A stretch of 31,693 nucleotides of DNA. It comes from an uncultured Eubacteriales bacterium (GTDB lineage Bacteria > Bacillota > Clostridia > Oscillospirales > Ruminococcaceae). The DNA lies in assembly GCA_902493155.1 (NCBI GenBank), contig CABUOE010000004.1, positions 1-31,693 on the forward strand, written 5' to 3'. Positions 1 to 7,619 of the stretch are shown here, one piece after another (position 1 is the first letter of the stretch; each line of letters opens with the position of its first letter). A program made the translations under genes and the position numbers. The notes beneath the pieces were generated by a model, which did no database searches, was not told where the DNA came from, and saw nothing but the letters and a program-made list of their open reading frames with translations.

Positions 1-76
1 GCAATGCTAAAATGCCTGCATTTTAGTTGCCGCATACTGCGGCCAAAGGTTTTCTATGAAAACCTTTGCAGTTGCG
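1..76. other. Three tandem perfect hairpins at the window edge
   Basis: Three stem-loops follow one another. CTAAAATGC (7-15) pairs with GCATTTTAG (18-26), extended by GCAA/TTGC. GCCGCA (29-34) pairs with TGCGGC (38-43). CAAAGGTTTTC (44-54) pairs with GAAAACCTTTG (58-68). No reading frame is evident in this stretch. It may be the terminator region of a gene outside the window or an interspersed palindromic repeat. The rest, to 265, is AT-rich and holds only the hemolysin III ribosome binding site (AGGAGG at about 255-260). Confidence 0.5.
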
Positions 77-265
77 TTTATTATACCATAAAACAATACT
101 TCTGCACACCCTTCTCAAAAGCTCAGCGACATAAAATTACAAAAGGTGCTTTCTTTTTTGTACCCAGAGGACTATAATGAAAAATGATATTATAAAAGCT
201 ATTGTTTTTTGTAATAGGAAAACATGAGAATGCCGCTTACGCAGTATAGCAGAAGGAGGACAGCT

Positions 266-925
266 ATGTCCGGCAAACCAAAGAAAAACAGCTACGGCTA
301 CACCTTGGGCGAAGAAATCGCCAACGCCGTCACCCATGGCCTCGGCACCCTGCTGGCAGCCGCAGGGACGGTTGTTATGATCGTCTTTGCCGCCCTCAAG
401 GGGGACCCCTGGCGGATCGTTAGTGCTTCCATTTACGGGTTCAGCCTTATCGTCCTGTTCACCATGTCGACCATCTACCACGCTTTGGCTCCCAACCGGG
501 CAAAATACGTCTTTCGGATATTTGACCACACCACCATCTATCTGCTCATTGCCGGAAGCTACACCCCTATTACCCTGGTTCTGCTCCACGGGGCTTTTGG
601 TTGGGTACTGTTCGGTATTGTGTGGGGAGTCTGTATTTTGGGGATCGTCCTCAATTCCATCAGCGTCGAACGGTTTAAAAAAATCTCGATGATCTTTTAC
701 ATCATTGCCGGCTGGGCCATTGTTTTGGCCATTGTCCCCATGATAAAGGCTATGGCTCCGGCAGGTCTCTGGTTCATGCTCATCGGCGGGCTGTGCTACA
801 CCGGAGGTATCATCTTCTACAAGCTGAAATCGGTTAAATTCATGCATTCCATCTGGCATTTATTCGTCCTGGCGGGCGCGGTGCTCCATTATTTCGCAAT
901 TTTATTTTACATCATTATGGCATAA
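266..925 (+). CDS. Hemolysin III / PAQR-family membrane protein
   Basis: A 219-aa integral membrane protein of the hemolysin III (YqfA/PAQR) family with about seven hydrophobic helices. Visible family signatures are E16-E17 and H24 before the first helix, a Ser-x-x-Tyr-His motif after the second, an Asp-His pair opening the third, and a C-terminal HSIWH motif; these correspond to the metal-binding Ser/His/Asp residues known in PAQR proteins. An upstream in-frame ATG at 224 exists, but the AGGAGG at 255-260 sits 5-6 nt before the ATG at 266, so that start is preferred. The cellular role of bacterial members is poorly defined (membrane stress or lipid homeostasis is an inference). It looks like a stand-alone host gene flanking the phage-derived locus. 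Confidence 0.9.
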   Translation: MSGKPKKNSYGYTLGEEIANAVTHGLGTLLAAAGTVVMIVFAALKGDPWRIVSASIYGFSLIVLFTMSTIYHALAPNRAKYVFRIFDHTTIYLLIAGSYTPITLVLLHGAFGWVLFGIVWGVCILGIVLNSISVERFKKISMIFYIIAGWAIVLAIVPMIKAMAPAGLWFMLIGGLCYTGGIIFYKLKSVKFMHSIWHLFVLAGAVLHYFAILFYIIMA

Positions 926-1083
926 GGGTTTCCTTTGCTTGACATGGAAGGTGTTGTCCCGTAAGATTGGGTTAGGTTGAAGTATGCTTGCGAGGTGTAT
1001 TGAAACCCTTGGTCGCTGTGGTGCATTTATGCGTGGAAATAAATCCCCAGTTTTACTGGGGGAAGGAAAAAACTTTAGTAAAT

Positions 1084-1151
1084 AAAAACCTCCTTGTTGT
1101 AAAATAGTAGTGGATTGGCGATCGCATTACTAAAACAACAAGGAGGTTTTT
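1084..1151 (+). promoter_or_regulatory. Long hairpin hiding the transposase ribosome binding site
   Basis: The 17 bases at 1084-1100 are perfectly complementary to 1135-1151. The inner TAGTAGTG/CATTACTA segments extend the stem. The right arm contains AGGAGG, which would serve the ATG at 1157, so the folded leader sequesters it. This matches the known IS200 strategy of translational self-repression through a 5' hairpin. Confidence 0.8.
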
Positions 1152-1156
1152 GACAA

Positions 1157-1630
1157 ATGAAGAACGAAATAAAAAGTACGGCACATTCAAAATATCGCTG
1201 TGAATATCATATAGTATTTGCACCGAAATACAGAAGGAAAGAGATATACGGGCAACTGAAAAAAGATATTGGAGAGATATTGAGAAAATGATGTGAGCAA
1301 AAAGATGTGAAGATAATAGAAGCAGAATCGTGCCTAGACCACATCCACATGCTGGTAAGTATTCCGCCGCATTTAAGTATAGCACGGTTTATGGGATATC
1401 TCAAAGGGAAAAGCAGTTTGATGATATTCGATAGACACGCGAATCTGAAATACAAATACGGACAGAGGAGTTTCTGGTGTAGGGAATATTTTGTAGATAC
1501 AGTGGGAAAGAACGAAACTGCAATAAGAAACTACATACGAAATCAGCTGGAAGAAGATTACGCAAAAGACCAAATGTCACTTAAAGAATACATAGACCCT
1601 TTTACGGGTAGCAAGAATACAAAGGCATAA
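1157..1630 (+). pseudogene. tnpA: IS200-type transposase TnpA with in-frame TGA
   Basis: A single-strand Y1 (HUH) transposase of about 157 codons, the normal family length. The reading frame starts at ATG 1157 (MKNEIKSTAHSK) but meets TGA at 1289-1291, codon 45. After it the same frame continues without break to TAA at 1628. Downstream of the stop, the HUH motif (DHIHML), the FMGYLKGKSSLMIF block and the presumed catalytic Tyr in RNYIRNQ are all intact. In relatives the stop position usually holds Leu or Trp before Cys-Glu, so one substitution would explain it. It is most likely a recently inactivated copy that could still be moved by a functional TnpA in trans. Read-through or a sequencing error cannot be excluded. 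Confidence 0.85.
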
Positions 1631-1657
1631 AAACAGGCCGCTTTAGCGGCGGCCTGT
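1628..1657 (-). terminator. Intrinsic terminator facing the endolysin operon
   Basis: Read on the minus strand, ACAGGCCGC and GCGGCCTGT form a GC-rich stem (1633-1641 with 1649-1657) followed by a T run. It overlaps the transposase stop codon and would stop transcripts leaving the lysis genes before they run antisense through the transposase. On the plus strand the stem is followed by AAACATT, so termination is directional. Confidence 0.65.
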
Positions 1658-1764
1658 AAACATTATGCGGTTGGTGAATCTTTTCAGTGCCTCTTAAGAG
1701 GCCGCTAGTAAAATGCCCTTCTAGGGCTAGTGCATACCACCAGTTTAACTGGTGGTTTTGATTA

Positions 1765-2406
1765 TCAAATGATTGCGCCGTTTTGGTCGGTCATGATGAG
1801 CTGGCATTCTTTGACCACGCCGTGAAAAGCCTTATCCGCAAAAGCATAGGTCTTTCCATTGATGAGCTGCAATCCGGTGACGGCAATTCCGTTTCGGTCA
1901 AACCAGTACCAGCGGCCGTCGATTTTTTTCCAGGCATTTTTGATACCCCCATAGGTCCAGCCTTTTGCTGTTTTCACCCATTTCAAGAGTTCCTCGTCGG
2001 GGGTGTAGGTTCCGCACTGGTTGGGAATCCCCAAAAAGGCAGCGGGGTTTGTGCGGATGTTTCCTTTGGTGCGGGTTTCAAAGTGGCAATGGACGCCGAA
2101 ACTGAGGCCGGTATTGCCCATAACGCCCAATTTAGTGCCGACTTGGACTTTGTCTCCTACCTTGACGGCTCGAGAATCCATGTGGCAGAAGAAATACCGG
2201 TTGCCGGAAGTATCGTCTACCCGGACATAATTTCCCCATTCCCAAGTAATGTTTCCGCTTGACTTGGGGATGATGGTAGAGGACATGACGGTACCCGAAA
2301 CGGGACTTATAATATCGTGGCTGTCAATACCGACGATATCCAAGCCTCCATGCCCGGCAGTATAGGGCTGGCTCACTTTGAATTTTCCACGAAAGATGGT
2401 TTTCAT
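1765..2406 (-). CDS. Endolysin: M23 peptidase with choline-binding-like repeats
   Basis: A 213-aa lysostaphin-type zinc metallopeptidase that should cut peptidoglycan cross-bridges to release particles. M23 signatures are visible: H19-x3-D23 in GHGGLDI, H75, and H106-x-H108 in the HCHFE motif. After about residue 140 come aromatic and glycine-rich repeats (GWTYGGIKNAW, GRWYWFDRNG, GKTYAFADK) resembling choline-binding wall-anchoring units. No signal peptide is seen, so export depends on the holin just upstream. An in-frame GTG at 2415 is possible, but it directly abuts the GGAGG, whereas ATG 2406 has 8-nt spacing and is chosen. It is the last gene of the operon. The IS element lies just beyond, but the repeats appear complete. 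Confidence 0.88.
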   Translation of the reverse strand: MKTIFRGKFKVSQPYTAGHGGLDIVGIDSHDIISPVSGTVMSSTIIPKSSGNITWEWGNYVRVDDTSGNRYFFCHMDSRAVKVGDKVQVGTKLGVMGNTGLSFGVHCHFETRTKGNIRTNPAAFLGIPNQCGTYTPDEELLKWVKTAKGWTYGGIKNAWKKIDGRWYWFDRNGIAVTGLQLINGKTYAFADKAFHGVVKECQLIMTDQNGAII

Positions 2407-2443
2407 TGCTTGCACCTCCTCGTGCAGATATAGGGGAAGTGGA

Positions 2444-2623
2444 TTAGTCTTTTTTCGCCTGTGTTCCGTAGTAAAAGGCGATGACGGTAGTAAAAATCGT
2501 CAAAAACTGTTCGCCGTTCACGATGCCTTTGAGAGCAAGTCCGGCGAAAACCACAGTCAGAACCAAAGTGACAATGCTTTTTACGGTCAGAAGGCGGTTC
2601 AGTCGGGTGGATAAAAATTTCAT
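2444..2623 (-). CDS. Small phage holin
   Basis: A 59-aa protein beginning MKFLSTRLNRLL, with two hydrophobic segments (about residues 11-31 and 38-53) separated by a short polar turn (KGIVNGEQ) and ending in a charged tail (AKKD). Size, hairpin topology and position directly before the endolysin fit a class II-type holin that forms membrane lesions at a set time. The start ATG overlaps the stop of the preceding gene (ATGA), indicating translational coupling. Confidence 0.8.
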   Translation of the reverse strand: MKFLSTRLNRLLTVKSIVTLVLTVVFAGLALKGIVNGEQFLTIFTTVIAFYYGTQAKKD

Positions 2624-2940
2624 GGTTTTTCCTCCCTCCGTTCTGTGGGAATTTTCTCAATTTCCTCCATTAAACGAGTCACCGTTCCGTTGCCGCCAAG
2701 ATTTTGGTACTGTTCGTAGAGGCTGTGGATGTTGTCGAGGGCGTAGATGGGGCAGTACCCTTTGTCCATGTAATGATTGTAAGTCTGAATGATCCGGTCT
2801 CGCAAAAGTGCGACGATGCCGTGCTTGATGGCATCCTGCTCTTTCACTTTTTTGGAGAGTGTCCGGTAGGCTACGCCGAAACCAGCGAGCATAGCACTGA
2901 AAACGGTTTCCAGCCAGTAATGTGTAATAAATTCAATCAT
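2620..2940 (-). CDS. Phage lysis-region protein with N-terminal membrane segment
   Basis: A 106-aa protein with one N-terminal hydrophobic stretch (about residues 5-28, ETVFSAMLAGFGVAY) and a soluble charged remainder. Similar small proteins commonly sit in the holin/endolysin block of clostridial phages. The function is not known; an accessory holin or antiholin is a guess. GGGGGATT lies about 7 nt before ATG 2940. Its stop overlaps the holin start by 4 nt. Confidence 0.65.
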   Translation of the reverse strand: MIEFITHYWLETVFSAMLAGFGVAYRTLSKKVKEQDAIKHGIVALLRDRIIQTYNHYMDKGYCPIYALDNIHSLYEQYQNLGGNGTVTRLMEEIEKIPTERREEKP

Positions 2941-2953
2941 GGCAGAATCCCCC

Positions 2954-5044
2954 TTACGAAGTTTGGGAGAAAAAGTTAGAGTAGGAGGGCATGTACTTAT
3001 TGGTGGTAGTGGTGGAAGAAATATTGGAACCCCCTAAAGAAACGGTGGAGCTATAAAAGCTGCAGCCCACAATGTTGTATTTAGGGCAAACGGAGGAAGT
3101 TCCCACTGTGATGTCGGCTGTTTGCGTTCTGCTGCTGATAGCGACACGGTCAAACCGGCATCCATACAATACCATGCAGGCATTTGCACTGATGCTGGAG
3201 GAAGCTCCGATTCCCAGACCATAGCCCGCTGTGTTGGAGGAGTGTTTGTAGCCTCGGAAGGTACAGTTGACAGCTGTCAGCTTTGCGGCAGCGCTGTTAA
3301 GATACGCCCCATACCCGCTGATGCTAGCAGCAGCGGAACTATTTTCATTTTCGCCGATTAAGGTGCAATTGGTCAGCTTCACTTCCCCTGATAGATATAA
3401 AGCAGCTTGCGTGCCGGTGGAATTGCCTTGACAATACAGGAAAGAGTTTTCAATTGCTGCGCATGCGCCGGAAGACACAGTGAAGGAGCCCTTCACATCA
3501 CAGTTGGAAAGAAAGACGTTTTTTCCGCTAATGGAAACGTTTCCTTCCAGGGCACAATTGCTTACATGAAGCGTTCGACATGCCTGGGTGTTCAGCATGG
3601 TGCCGTAATTGTCCAAACGTCTCAGGCGGCTGTTGGAAATAAAAACCTCGCCATTGTCGTTCTCAACGTAAATATTGCTACTGTATCTCACGTGCTGTAA
3701 CTGGCAGTTGTCGATAAAAGTGCGCCCTGTTCCAGTGTGACGGACAGCAACTCCACCGCTTAATGCCCCTATGGTGTCTACGCCGGTCAAATCGCAGTTG
3801 TGAATGATCACGTCTCCACTACCTGCATTCTGGATACAGGTTGTTCCGTTACTCAAAGAGTCATTTGTCGCGGCTCGAATGGTCAGTCCCTCATGGTAGA
3901 CGGTGTTTGCACCGGTGTGCCGGATGAGAGTGATATTTTCCGTTTTGGTGTTCATCTGTGGAAAAACAGCGTTGCTCCAATCAATATGTACAGGAATGTC
4001 CAAACTGCTTCCGAAATCCATATATGCTTTGTTGGCACTCAGCGTGCCCAGCGTCACGGTTCCGGTGACGAGAATTTTCACGCTTTTTGCATTGTTGGGA
4101 TTGGAGGCTGCGGTAATTTTCATTAAAATATCGCTGCCAAGGGTGGAAAGGGTAGGATTGTTATAAACAAAAGTAGTGGCGCTGTCCAGCTTTGTTTTGT
4201 CCGCGGCACTCATAAAACCAGCTTCACCAGTGGTCGCTGCGGAGTGTGTATGGTTTCCCGTAGCGTAATTCTGCGCTTTTACGAAAGCGGTAGTCGCGAT
4301 TTGGGTACTATTGGCAGAAGTAGCCGCAGTAGGAGCAGTCGGCGTACCGGTAAAAGCGGGGGAAGCTATGGGGGCTGCTCCGTTCAGCTTTACCTTATCT
4401 GCACTAGACATCAATCCGTACTTAGATGTAGTAGCTTCGGCAAAACTTTGTGTCCAAGAGGACCAGGTTCCACTTGTGTTTCTAGTGCGAACCCATCTTT
4501 CTATTCTTACATCGGCGCTTACCATTTGTGGAGTTAAAATCTGTTTAATGTTTCCCATATAAACAAATACTTCTCCAAACCAATCATCAGAAACAGGGCT
4601 GGGCGGCTTATTAGCAGCACTGCTGCTGCTGTAAAACCATCCGGGCCTTATTGCGTCGTTCCAATCTGTGACCAATTTTGCATTGGAAAAAATTTCTTCC
4701 ACGTTTCTTCCGTCAGAAGTAGTAATCATTGTACCAGGATGAGTGGATGGATGAGCGTAATTGTTTGCATTTGTCGCAATTCCGTCTAGCTTTGTTTTAT
4801 CAGCAGCACTCATAAAACCAGCTGCACCAGTGGTCACTGCGGAGTGTGTATGGCTTCCCGCAGCGTAATTCTGCGCCTTTACAAACGCAGTTGTCGCAAT
4901 CTGAGTGCTGTTGTCGCTGCTGACTGGCGTAGGAGCCTTAGGCGCCCCGGTAAAGGATGGGGAAGCAAGGTCTGCTTTTTTATCAAACAGAGTTTTTATC
5001 TTTTGTACGAGATGGCTAAGCCCCGTCTGATCTAGATAAGGCAT
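2954..5044 (-). CDS. Tail fibre: pyocin-knob domain plus right-handed beta-helix
   Basis: A 696-aa fibre protein. The N-terminus (MPYLDQTGLSHLVQKIKTLF) is an attachment module shared with the next fibre gene upstream. Collagen-poor linkers with the AQNYA.GSHTHSA motif, repeats of the SAADKTKLDGIA.NANNYAHP type and a pyocin-knob-like domain (about 130-200, LVTDWNDAIRPGWFY to TWSSWTQSF) follow. From about residue 300 the chain becomes a series of short strands rich in N, S and C (CDLTGVD, CQLQHV, CALEGNV, CTFRGY). This is the pattern of parallel beta-helix repeats used by receptor-binding phage depolymerases. No catalytic site could be assigned. AGGGGG precedes ATG 5044. It is likely a receptor-binding determinant. 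Confidence 0.85.
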   Translation of the reverse strand: MPYLDQTGLSHLVQKIKTLFDKKADLASPSFTGAPKAPTPVSSDNSTQIATTAFVKAQNYAAGSHTHSAVTTGAAGFMSAADKTKLDGIATNANNYAHPSTHPGTMITTSDGRNVEEIFSNAKLVTDWNDAIRPGWFYSSSSAANKPPSPVSDDWFGEVFVYMGNIKQILTPQMVSADVRIERWVRTRNTSGTWSSWTQSFAEATTSKYGLMSSADKVKLNGAAPIASPAFTGTPTAPTAATSANSTQIATTAFVKAQNYATGNHTHSAATTGEAGFMSAADKTKLDSATTFVYNNPTLSTLGSDILMKITAASNPNNAKSVKILVTGTVTLGTLSANKAYMDFGSSLDIPVHIDWSNAVFPQMNTKTENITLIRHTGANTVYHEGLTIRAATNDSLSNGTTCIQNAGSGDVIIHNCDLTGVDTIGALSGGVAVRHTGTGRTFIDNCQLQHVRYSSNIYVENDNGEVFISNSRLRRLDNYGTMLNTQACRTLHVSNCALEGNVSISGKNVFLSNCDVKGSFTVSSGACAAIENSFLYCQGNSTGTQAALYLSGEVKLTNCTLIGENENSSAAASISGYGAYLNSAAAKLTAVNCTFRGYKHSSNTAGYGLGIGASSSISANACMVLYGCRFDRVAISSRTQTADITVGTSSVCPKYNIVGCSFYSSTVSLGGSNISSTTTTNKYMPSYSNFFSQTS

Positions 5045-5055
5045 ATCATTTCCCC

Positions 5056-6558
5056 CTAGCTTGCAAAAATAGTATCGATCTCTGCGTTTGTGATAGAGAT
5101 AATTTCAAATACTGCGCCAAGGCCATCCCATTTTTGACCGTCCCATGCGTAGTTTTGACCATCGGTTTCTACGTTCCAGACATCTCCCAGGGTATTCCCG
5201 GTAGCGGGAAGATCAGCCTCGGTCGACTTGGATCCTTTGTACTTGTATACCCCTGTGATGTCCGACTTCAGAGCGTAGTTGCTTGCCGCGCTGAATCCGC
5301 TTAATTTGGCAAAGTCCGCCTTGCTCATCAGTCCGTCCTTTGACGCAGTCGCCACGGAATAAGTGGTATCGGTAAATACGGCGTTGGCAGGAACGTCCGA
5401 GAGTACGTTATGCCCGTTTACAGTGGACGAGTTTCCACCATTAGCGGGACGGGCGTCGCTTAAACGGGAGTCGTTTCCCTGGCAGACAGTTCCAGCGGCG
5501 GTGCCAAAGTTTTTATTGAAAGCGGTGTTTTTGGTAAAGCTTGCTTCTTTTCCGTCCAAAGCCGCTTTCACAGCCTTGTTTTGCACCGGATTTGTGCTGG
5601 TGGAAGAGAGGACGCTGTCTACCGTTATTTTGTTGGCCCCTTCGGCGATGCCGTCGAGTTTTATTTTATCTTCACTTTTCATCAAACCATTGCAAAACTG
5701 TGACGCAGGGACGACCAGATCGCTCCAACTAAGCCAGGAAGAACCGTCTGAATAAGTACCCCTAACCTTCCATTCACTTCCTTGGTCAGTTGTAAGAATC
5801 TGTTTAACTTGCTCTCCGTGACGCAATACAATACCATAAACGTCAAATCCTACCAGAAAGGCCGGTTTATTAAGTGCGCCATCCGTACTGTAATAAACGC
5901 CGGGTTGCTTGATAGTATTCCAATCGGTAACGAGAGTTGCTCCATCAAATAGCGATTGCAGAGTTTTTCCATCGCTCATTTGAATCATGCTCGCCGGATG
6001 ACTGGCGGGGTGGACATAGTTGTTTGCGCCCGCTGCAATTCCCGCCAGTTTGTTTTTCTCCGCCGTGGTGTAATCATTGGTGGACAGTCCCTTCCCGCTG
6101 ACTTTATCCACTTTGTTGCCCAGGGCGGTATTGACGGCCTTGTTCTGTACCGGGTTGGTGCTGGTAGCGGACAGGGCGCTGTCTACTGTTGTTTTGTTGG
6201 CCCCCTCTTCAATGCCGTCCAGCTTGGTTTTGTCAGAAGCGGACAGCAGGCCAGATTTTTCGGTGGTAGCATCGGTGTACGTGGTGTTGTTGTCTGCTCC
6301 CCAAACCGCAGTGCCGTCGGCACTCCAGCGGAGAATCTGCCCCGACGCTCCTCCTGCGGGGATGTGCTTGTTTCCACTGGTAGTGGGATGGGTATAGTTG
6401 TTGGCTCCGCTTGCAATGCCGGAGAGCTTGTTTTTTTCCTCGGTGGTGTAGTCGTTGGTTGACAGGCCTTTGCCCTCTACTTTGTCGACTTTTCCACCAA
6501 GCAATGTTTTCAGCTTCTGCCAGAGATATAAAAGGCCATTTTGATCTAAATATTTCAT
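5056..6558 (-). CDS. Tail fibre with repeated KGLSTNDYTT modules and pyocin knob
   Basis: A 500-aa fibre protein starting MKYLDQNGLLYLWQKLKTLL, homologous at its N-terminus to the 696-aa fibre downstream. It contains two copies of the KGLSTNDYTT-EKNKL-GIA-ANNY module, two TVDS.LS.TSTNPVQNKAV segments, a pyocin-knob-like domain (about 220-290, LVTDWNTIKQPGVYY to SWLSWSDL) and a C-terminal YKYKGSKSTEADLPATGNTLGDVWNV block typical of phage fibre ends. These modules recur in the 938-frame, 696-aa and 140-aa proteins, indicating domain shuffling. The role is inferred as a structural or host-binding side fibre. A GAGAGGG site precedes ATG 6558. Confidence 0.85.
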   Translation of the reverse strand: MKYLDQNGLLYLWQKLKTLLGGKVDKVEGKGLSTNDYTTEEKNKLSGIASGANNYTHPTTSGNKHIPAGGASGQILRWSADGTAVWGADNNTTYTDATTEKSGLLSASDKTKLDGIEEGANKTTVDSALSATSTNPVQNKAVNTALGNKVDKVSGKGLSTNDYTTAEKNKLAGIAAGANNYVHPASHPASMIQMSDGKTLQSLFDGATLVTDWNTIKQPGVYYSTDGALNKPAFLVGFDVYGIVLRHGEQVKQILTTDQGSEWKVRGTYSDGSSWLSWSDLVVPASQFCNGLMKSEDKIKLDGIAEGANKITVDSVLSSTSTNPVQNKAVKAALDGKEASFTKNTAFNKNFGTAAGTVCQGNDSRLSDARPANGGNSSTVNGHNVLSDVPANAVFTDTTYSVATASKDGLMSKADFAKLSGFSAASNYALKSDITGVYKYKGSKSTEADLPATGNTLGDVWNVETDGQNYAWDGQKWDGLGAVFEIISITNAEIDTIFAS

Positions 6559-6574
6559 AATAAATACCCTCTCT

Positions 6575-6997
6575 TTAACTATTTAGAATTTCTTCGATGT
6601 CTGAATTGGACAGCATATTTTTTTGATCTACAGCGCCGACTTCAGCAGCAGTATGGGTGTGACTGCCGGCTGCGTATTTTTGCGCCTTTACAAAAGCGGT
6701 GGTGGCGATTTGCGCACTGCTGTCGGACATGTCCGGGGTGGGTGCCTGGGGTATTCCTGTAAAGACGGGGGAGTCCAAAGATGCAGCGCCGGATAGCTTA
6801 TTTTTTTCTTCTGTCGTATAATCGTTAGCGGATAGGCCTTTGCCGGGAACCTTATCCACTTTGCCGGCGATTTGCGTATCCAACGATTCTGCCTTTTGCT
6901 GAAGGTTATCCCCGTTTTGCAGCTTAACCGCTATGGCATCGGTAATCGGATGGTAAATACCGCCTTCCCGATCTTGGATTTCAATTATATTTATCAT
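6575..6997 (-). CDS. Short tail fibre/appendage protein
   Basis: A 140-aa protein. The N-terminal 45 residues (MINIIEIQDREGGIYHPITD) resemble a baseplate attachment segment. One KVDKVPGKGLSANDYTTEEKNKL module and one SAQIATTAFVKAQKYAAGSHTHTA module shared with the longer fibres follow. It lacks a knob or beta-helix tip and ends in NSDIEEILNS, so it may be an adaptor between the tail tip and the larger fibres, or a fibre shortened by recombination. It is the first gene after a hairpin terminator. Confidence 0.75.
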   Translation of the reverse strand: MINIIEIQDREGGIYHPITDAIAVKLQNGDNLQQKAESLDTQIAGKVDKVPGKGLSANDYTTEEKNKLSGAASLDSPVFTGIPQAPTPDMSDSSAQIATTAFVKAQKYAAGSHTHTAAEVGAVDQKNMLSNSDIEEILNS

Positions 6998-7020
6998 ATA
7001 GTGTCACTCCATATTTCATA

Positions 7021-7057
7021 TAAAAGGTGATGGAGCGGGGAACGCCCCATCACCTTT
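7021..7057 (-). terminator. Hairpin terminator between XkdX gene and the fibre cluster
   Basis: On the minus strand AAAGGTGATGG pairs with CCATCACCTTT (arms 7047-7057 and 7023-7033), followed by TTTATATG. It lies directly after the XkdX-type gene and before the last three fibre genes and the lysis genes, so those need read-through or their own promoter. Confidence 0.6.
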
Positions 7058-7063
7058 GCTTCG

Positions 7064-7195
7064 TTATTTTTTGGGAGTGGAAAGGATCATATTGGCTTCT
7101 TCTTCGGTGATAAAGCCTTTGCTGATAAAATTACGGATGTCAGATTCATTTTTGATTTTATCCATGATCCAGCAATTCAGAATAAATTGATACAT
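7064..7195 (-). CDS. XkdX-family small phage protein
   Basis: A 43-aa protein beginning MYQFILNCWIMDKI and ending KGFITEEEANMILSTPKK. The short helical form with a C-terminal 'K-G-x-I-T-x-E-E' motif is the hallmark of the XkdX family, found in tail-fibre regions of PBSX-like elements and many Firmicute phages. Its function is unknown. AGAGGAG lies about 7 nt before ATG 7195. Confidence 0.75.
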   Translation of the reverse strand: MYQFILNCWIMDKIKNESDIRNFISKGFITEEEANMILSTPKK

Positions 7196-7224
7196 GGTGA
7201 TTCTCCTCTAAATTATTTTATAAA

Positions 7225-7590
7225 TTACATCATTATCAGGGCTAAAAGGGCGTCTTCTGTGGCGGAAAGACGGCTTTTGAGTTCCTCATTTTCCTTTTCC
7301 AGAAGTCCCGTGCGGTTTAACGCGTTTTGAGCAATTTCGTTGACGGTGACTGGATGGGCAATTGGGTTATCCTCAGAGGGATAAAAGGTTCCGGTTGCGT
7401 CGTCATAGAGCCATCCTTCCGGAGCAGTAGGCTTGATAAATTCGCCGTCGATGTAGCCCCAGCCTTCGAATACGTAGTCGGGAGCGTCTGCAAATTTGAT
7501 GTCGCTAGAATAGACAGAATTCGCTTCTTCTGCGGATTCATAAGGTGCCTGCCAATGGCAGATGCCATTCAGTATTTGAAAAACTTTCAT
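7225..7590 (-). CDS. Tail-fibre-associated protein (XkdW/chaperone-like)
   Basis: A 121-aa acidic protein with a compact N-terminal half rich in W, Y and G (ICHWQAPYE, YVFEGWGYIDGEF, GWLYDDATGTFYP) and a C-terminal coiled coil (NRTGLLEKENEELKSRL). Small proteins with this layout often follow adhesin or fibre genes and act as fibre assembly factors or connectors. The assignment rests on size, pattern and position between the glycine-rich adhesin and XkdX, so it is tentative. GGAGG precedes ATG 7590. Confidence 0.6.
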   Translation of the reverse strand: MKVFQILNGICHWQAPYESAEEANSVYSSDIKFADAPDYVFEGWGYIDGEFIKPTAPEGWLYDDATGTFYPSEDNPIAHPVTVNEIAQNALNRTGLLEKENEELKSRLSATEDALLALIMM

Positions 7591-7619
7591 TTTGGTTCCT
7601 CCTACATTGCATTATGAAA

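Larger units (their letters stand above)
1045..1756 (+). mobile_element. IS200-type insertion sequence (single-gene, IS200/IS605 family)
   Basis: A Y1-transposase gene is bounded by subterminal hairpins with related cores. The left one is CCCCAGT-TTT-ACTGGGG (1045-1061); the right one is ACCACCAGTT-T-AACTGGTGGT (1736-1756). Family members move as single strands and recognise such hairpins instead of inverted termini. Between the gene and the right hairpin are two more palindromes, CCTCTTAAGAGG (1690-1701) and GCCCTTCTAGGGC (about 1716-1728). No tnpB accompanies it. The right end lies 8 bp from the stop codon of the endolysin gene, so the element sits immediately downstream of the tail/lysis operon. 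Exact tips cannot be fixed from the sequence, since no target duplication is made. The transposase carries an in-frame stop. Confidence 0.85.

Noticed and set aside
137..859. 240-aa minus-strand frame opposite the hemolysin III gene
   Set aside because: Shadow of a well-supported membrane protein; composition is not protein-like and no start signal is present.
1157..1630. Genetic code with UGA as an amino acid
   Set aside because: UGA ends many intact genes in the window, for example the endolysin and the ATGA-overlapped tail genes.
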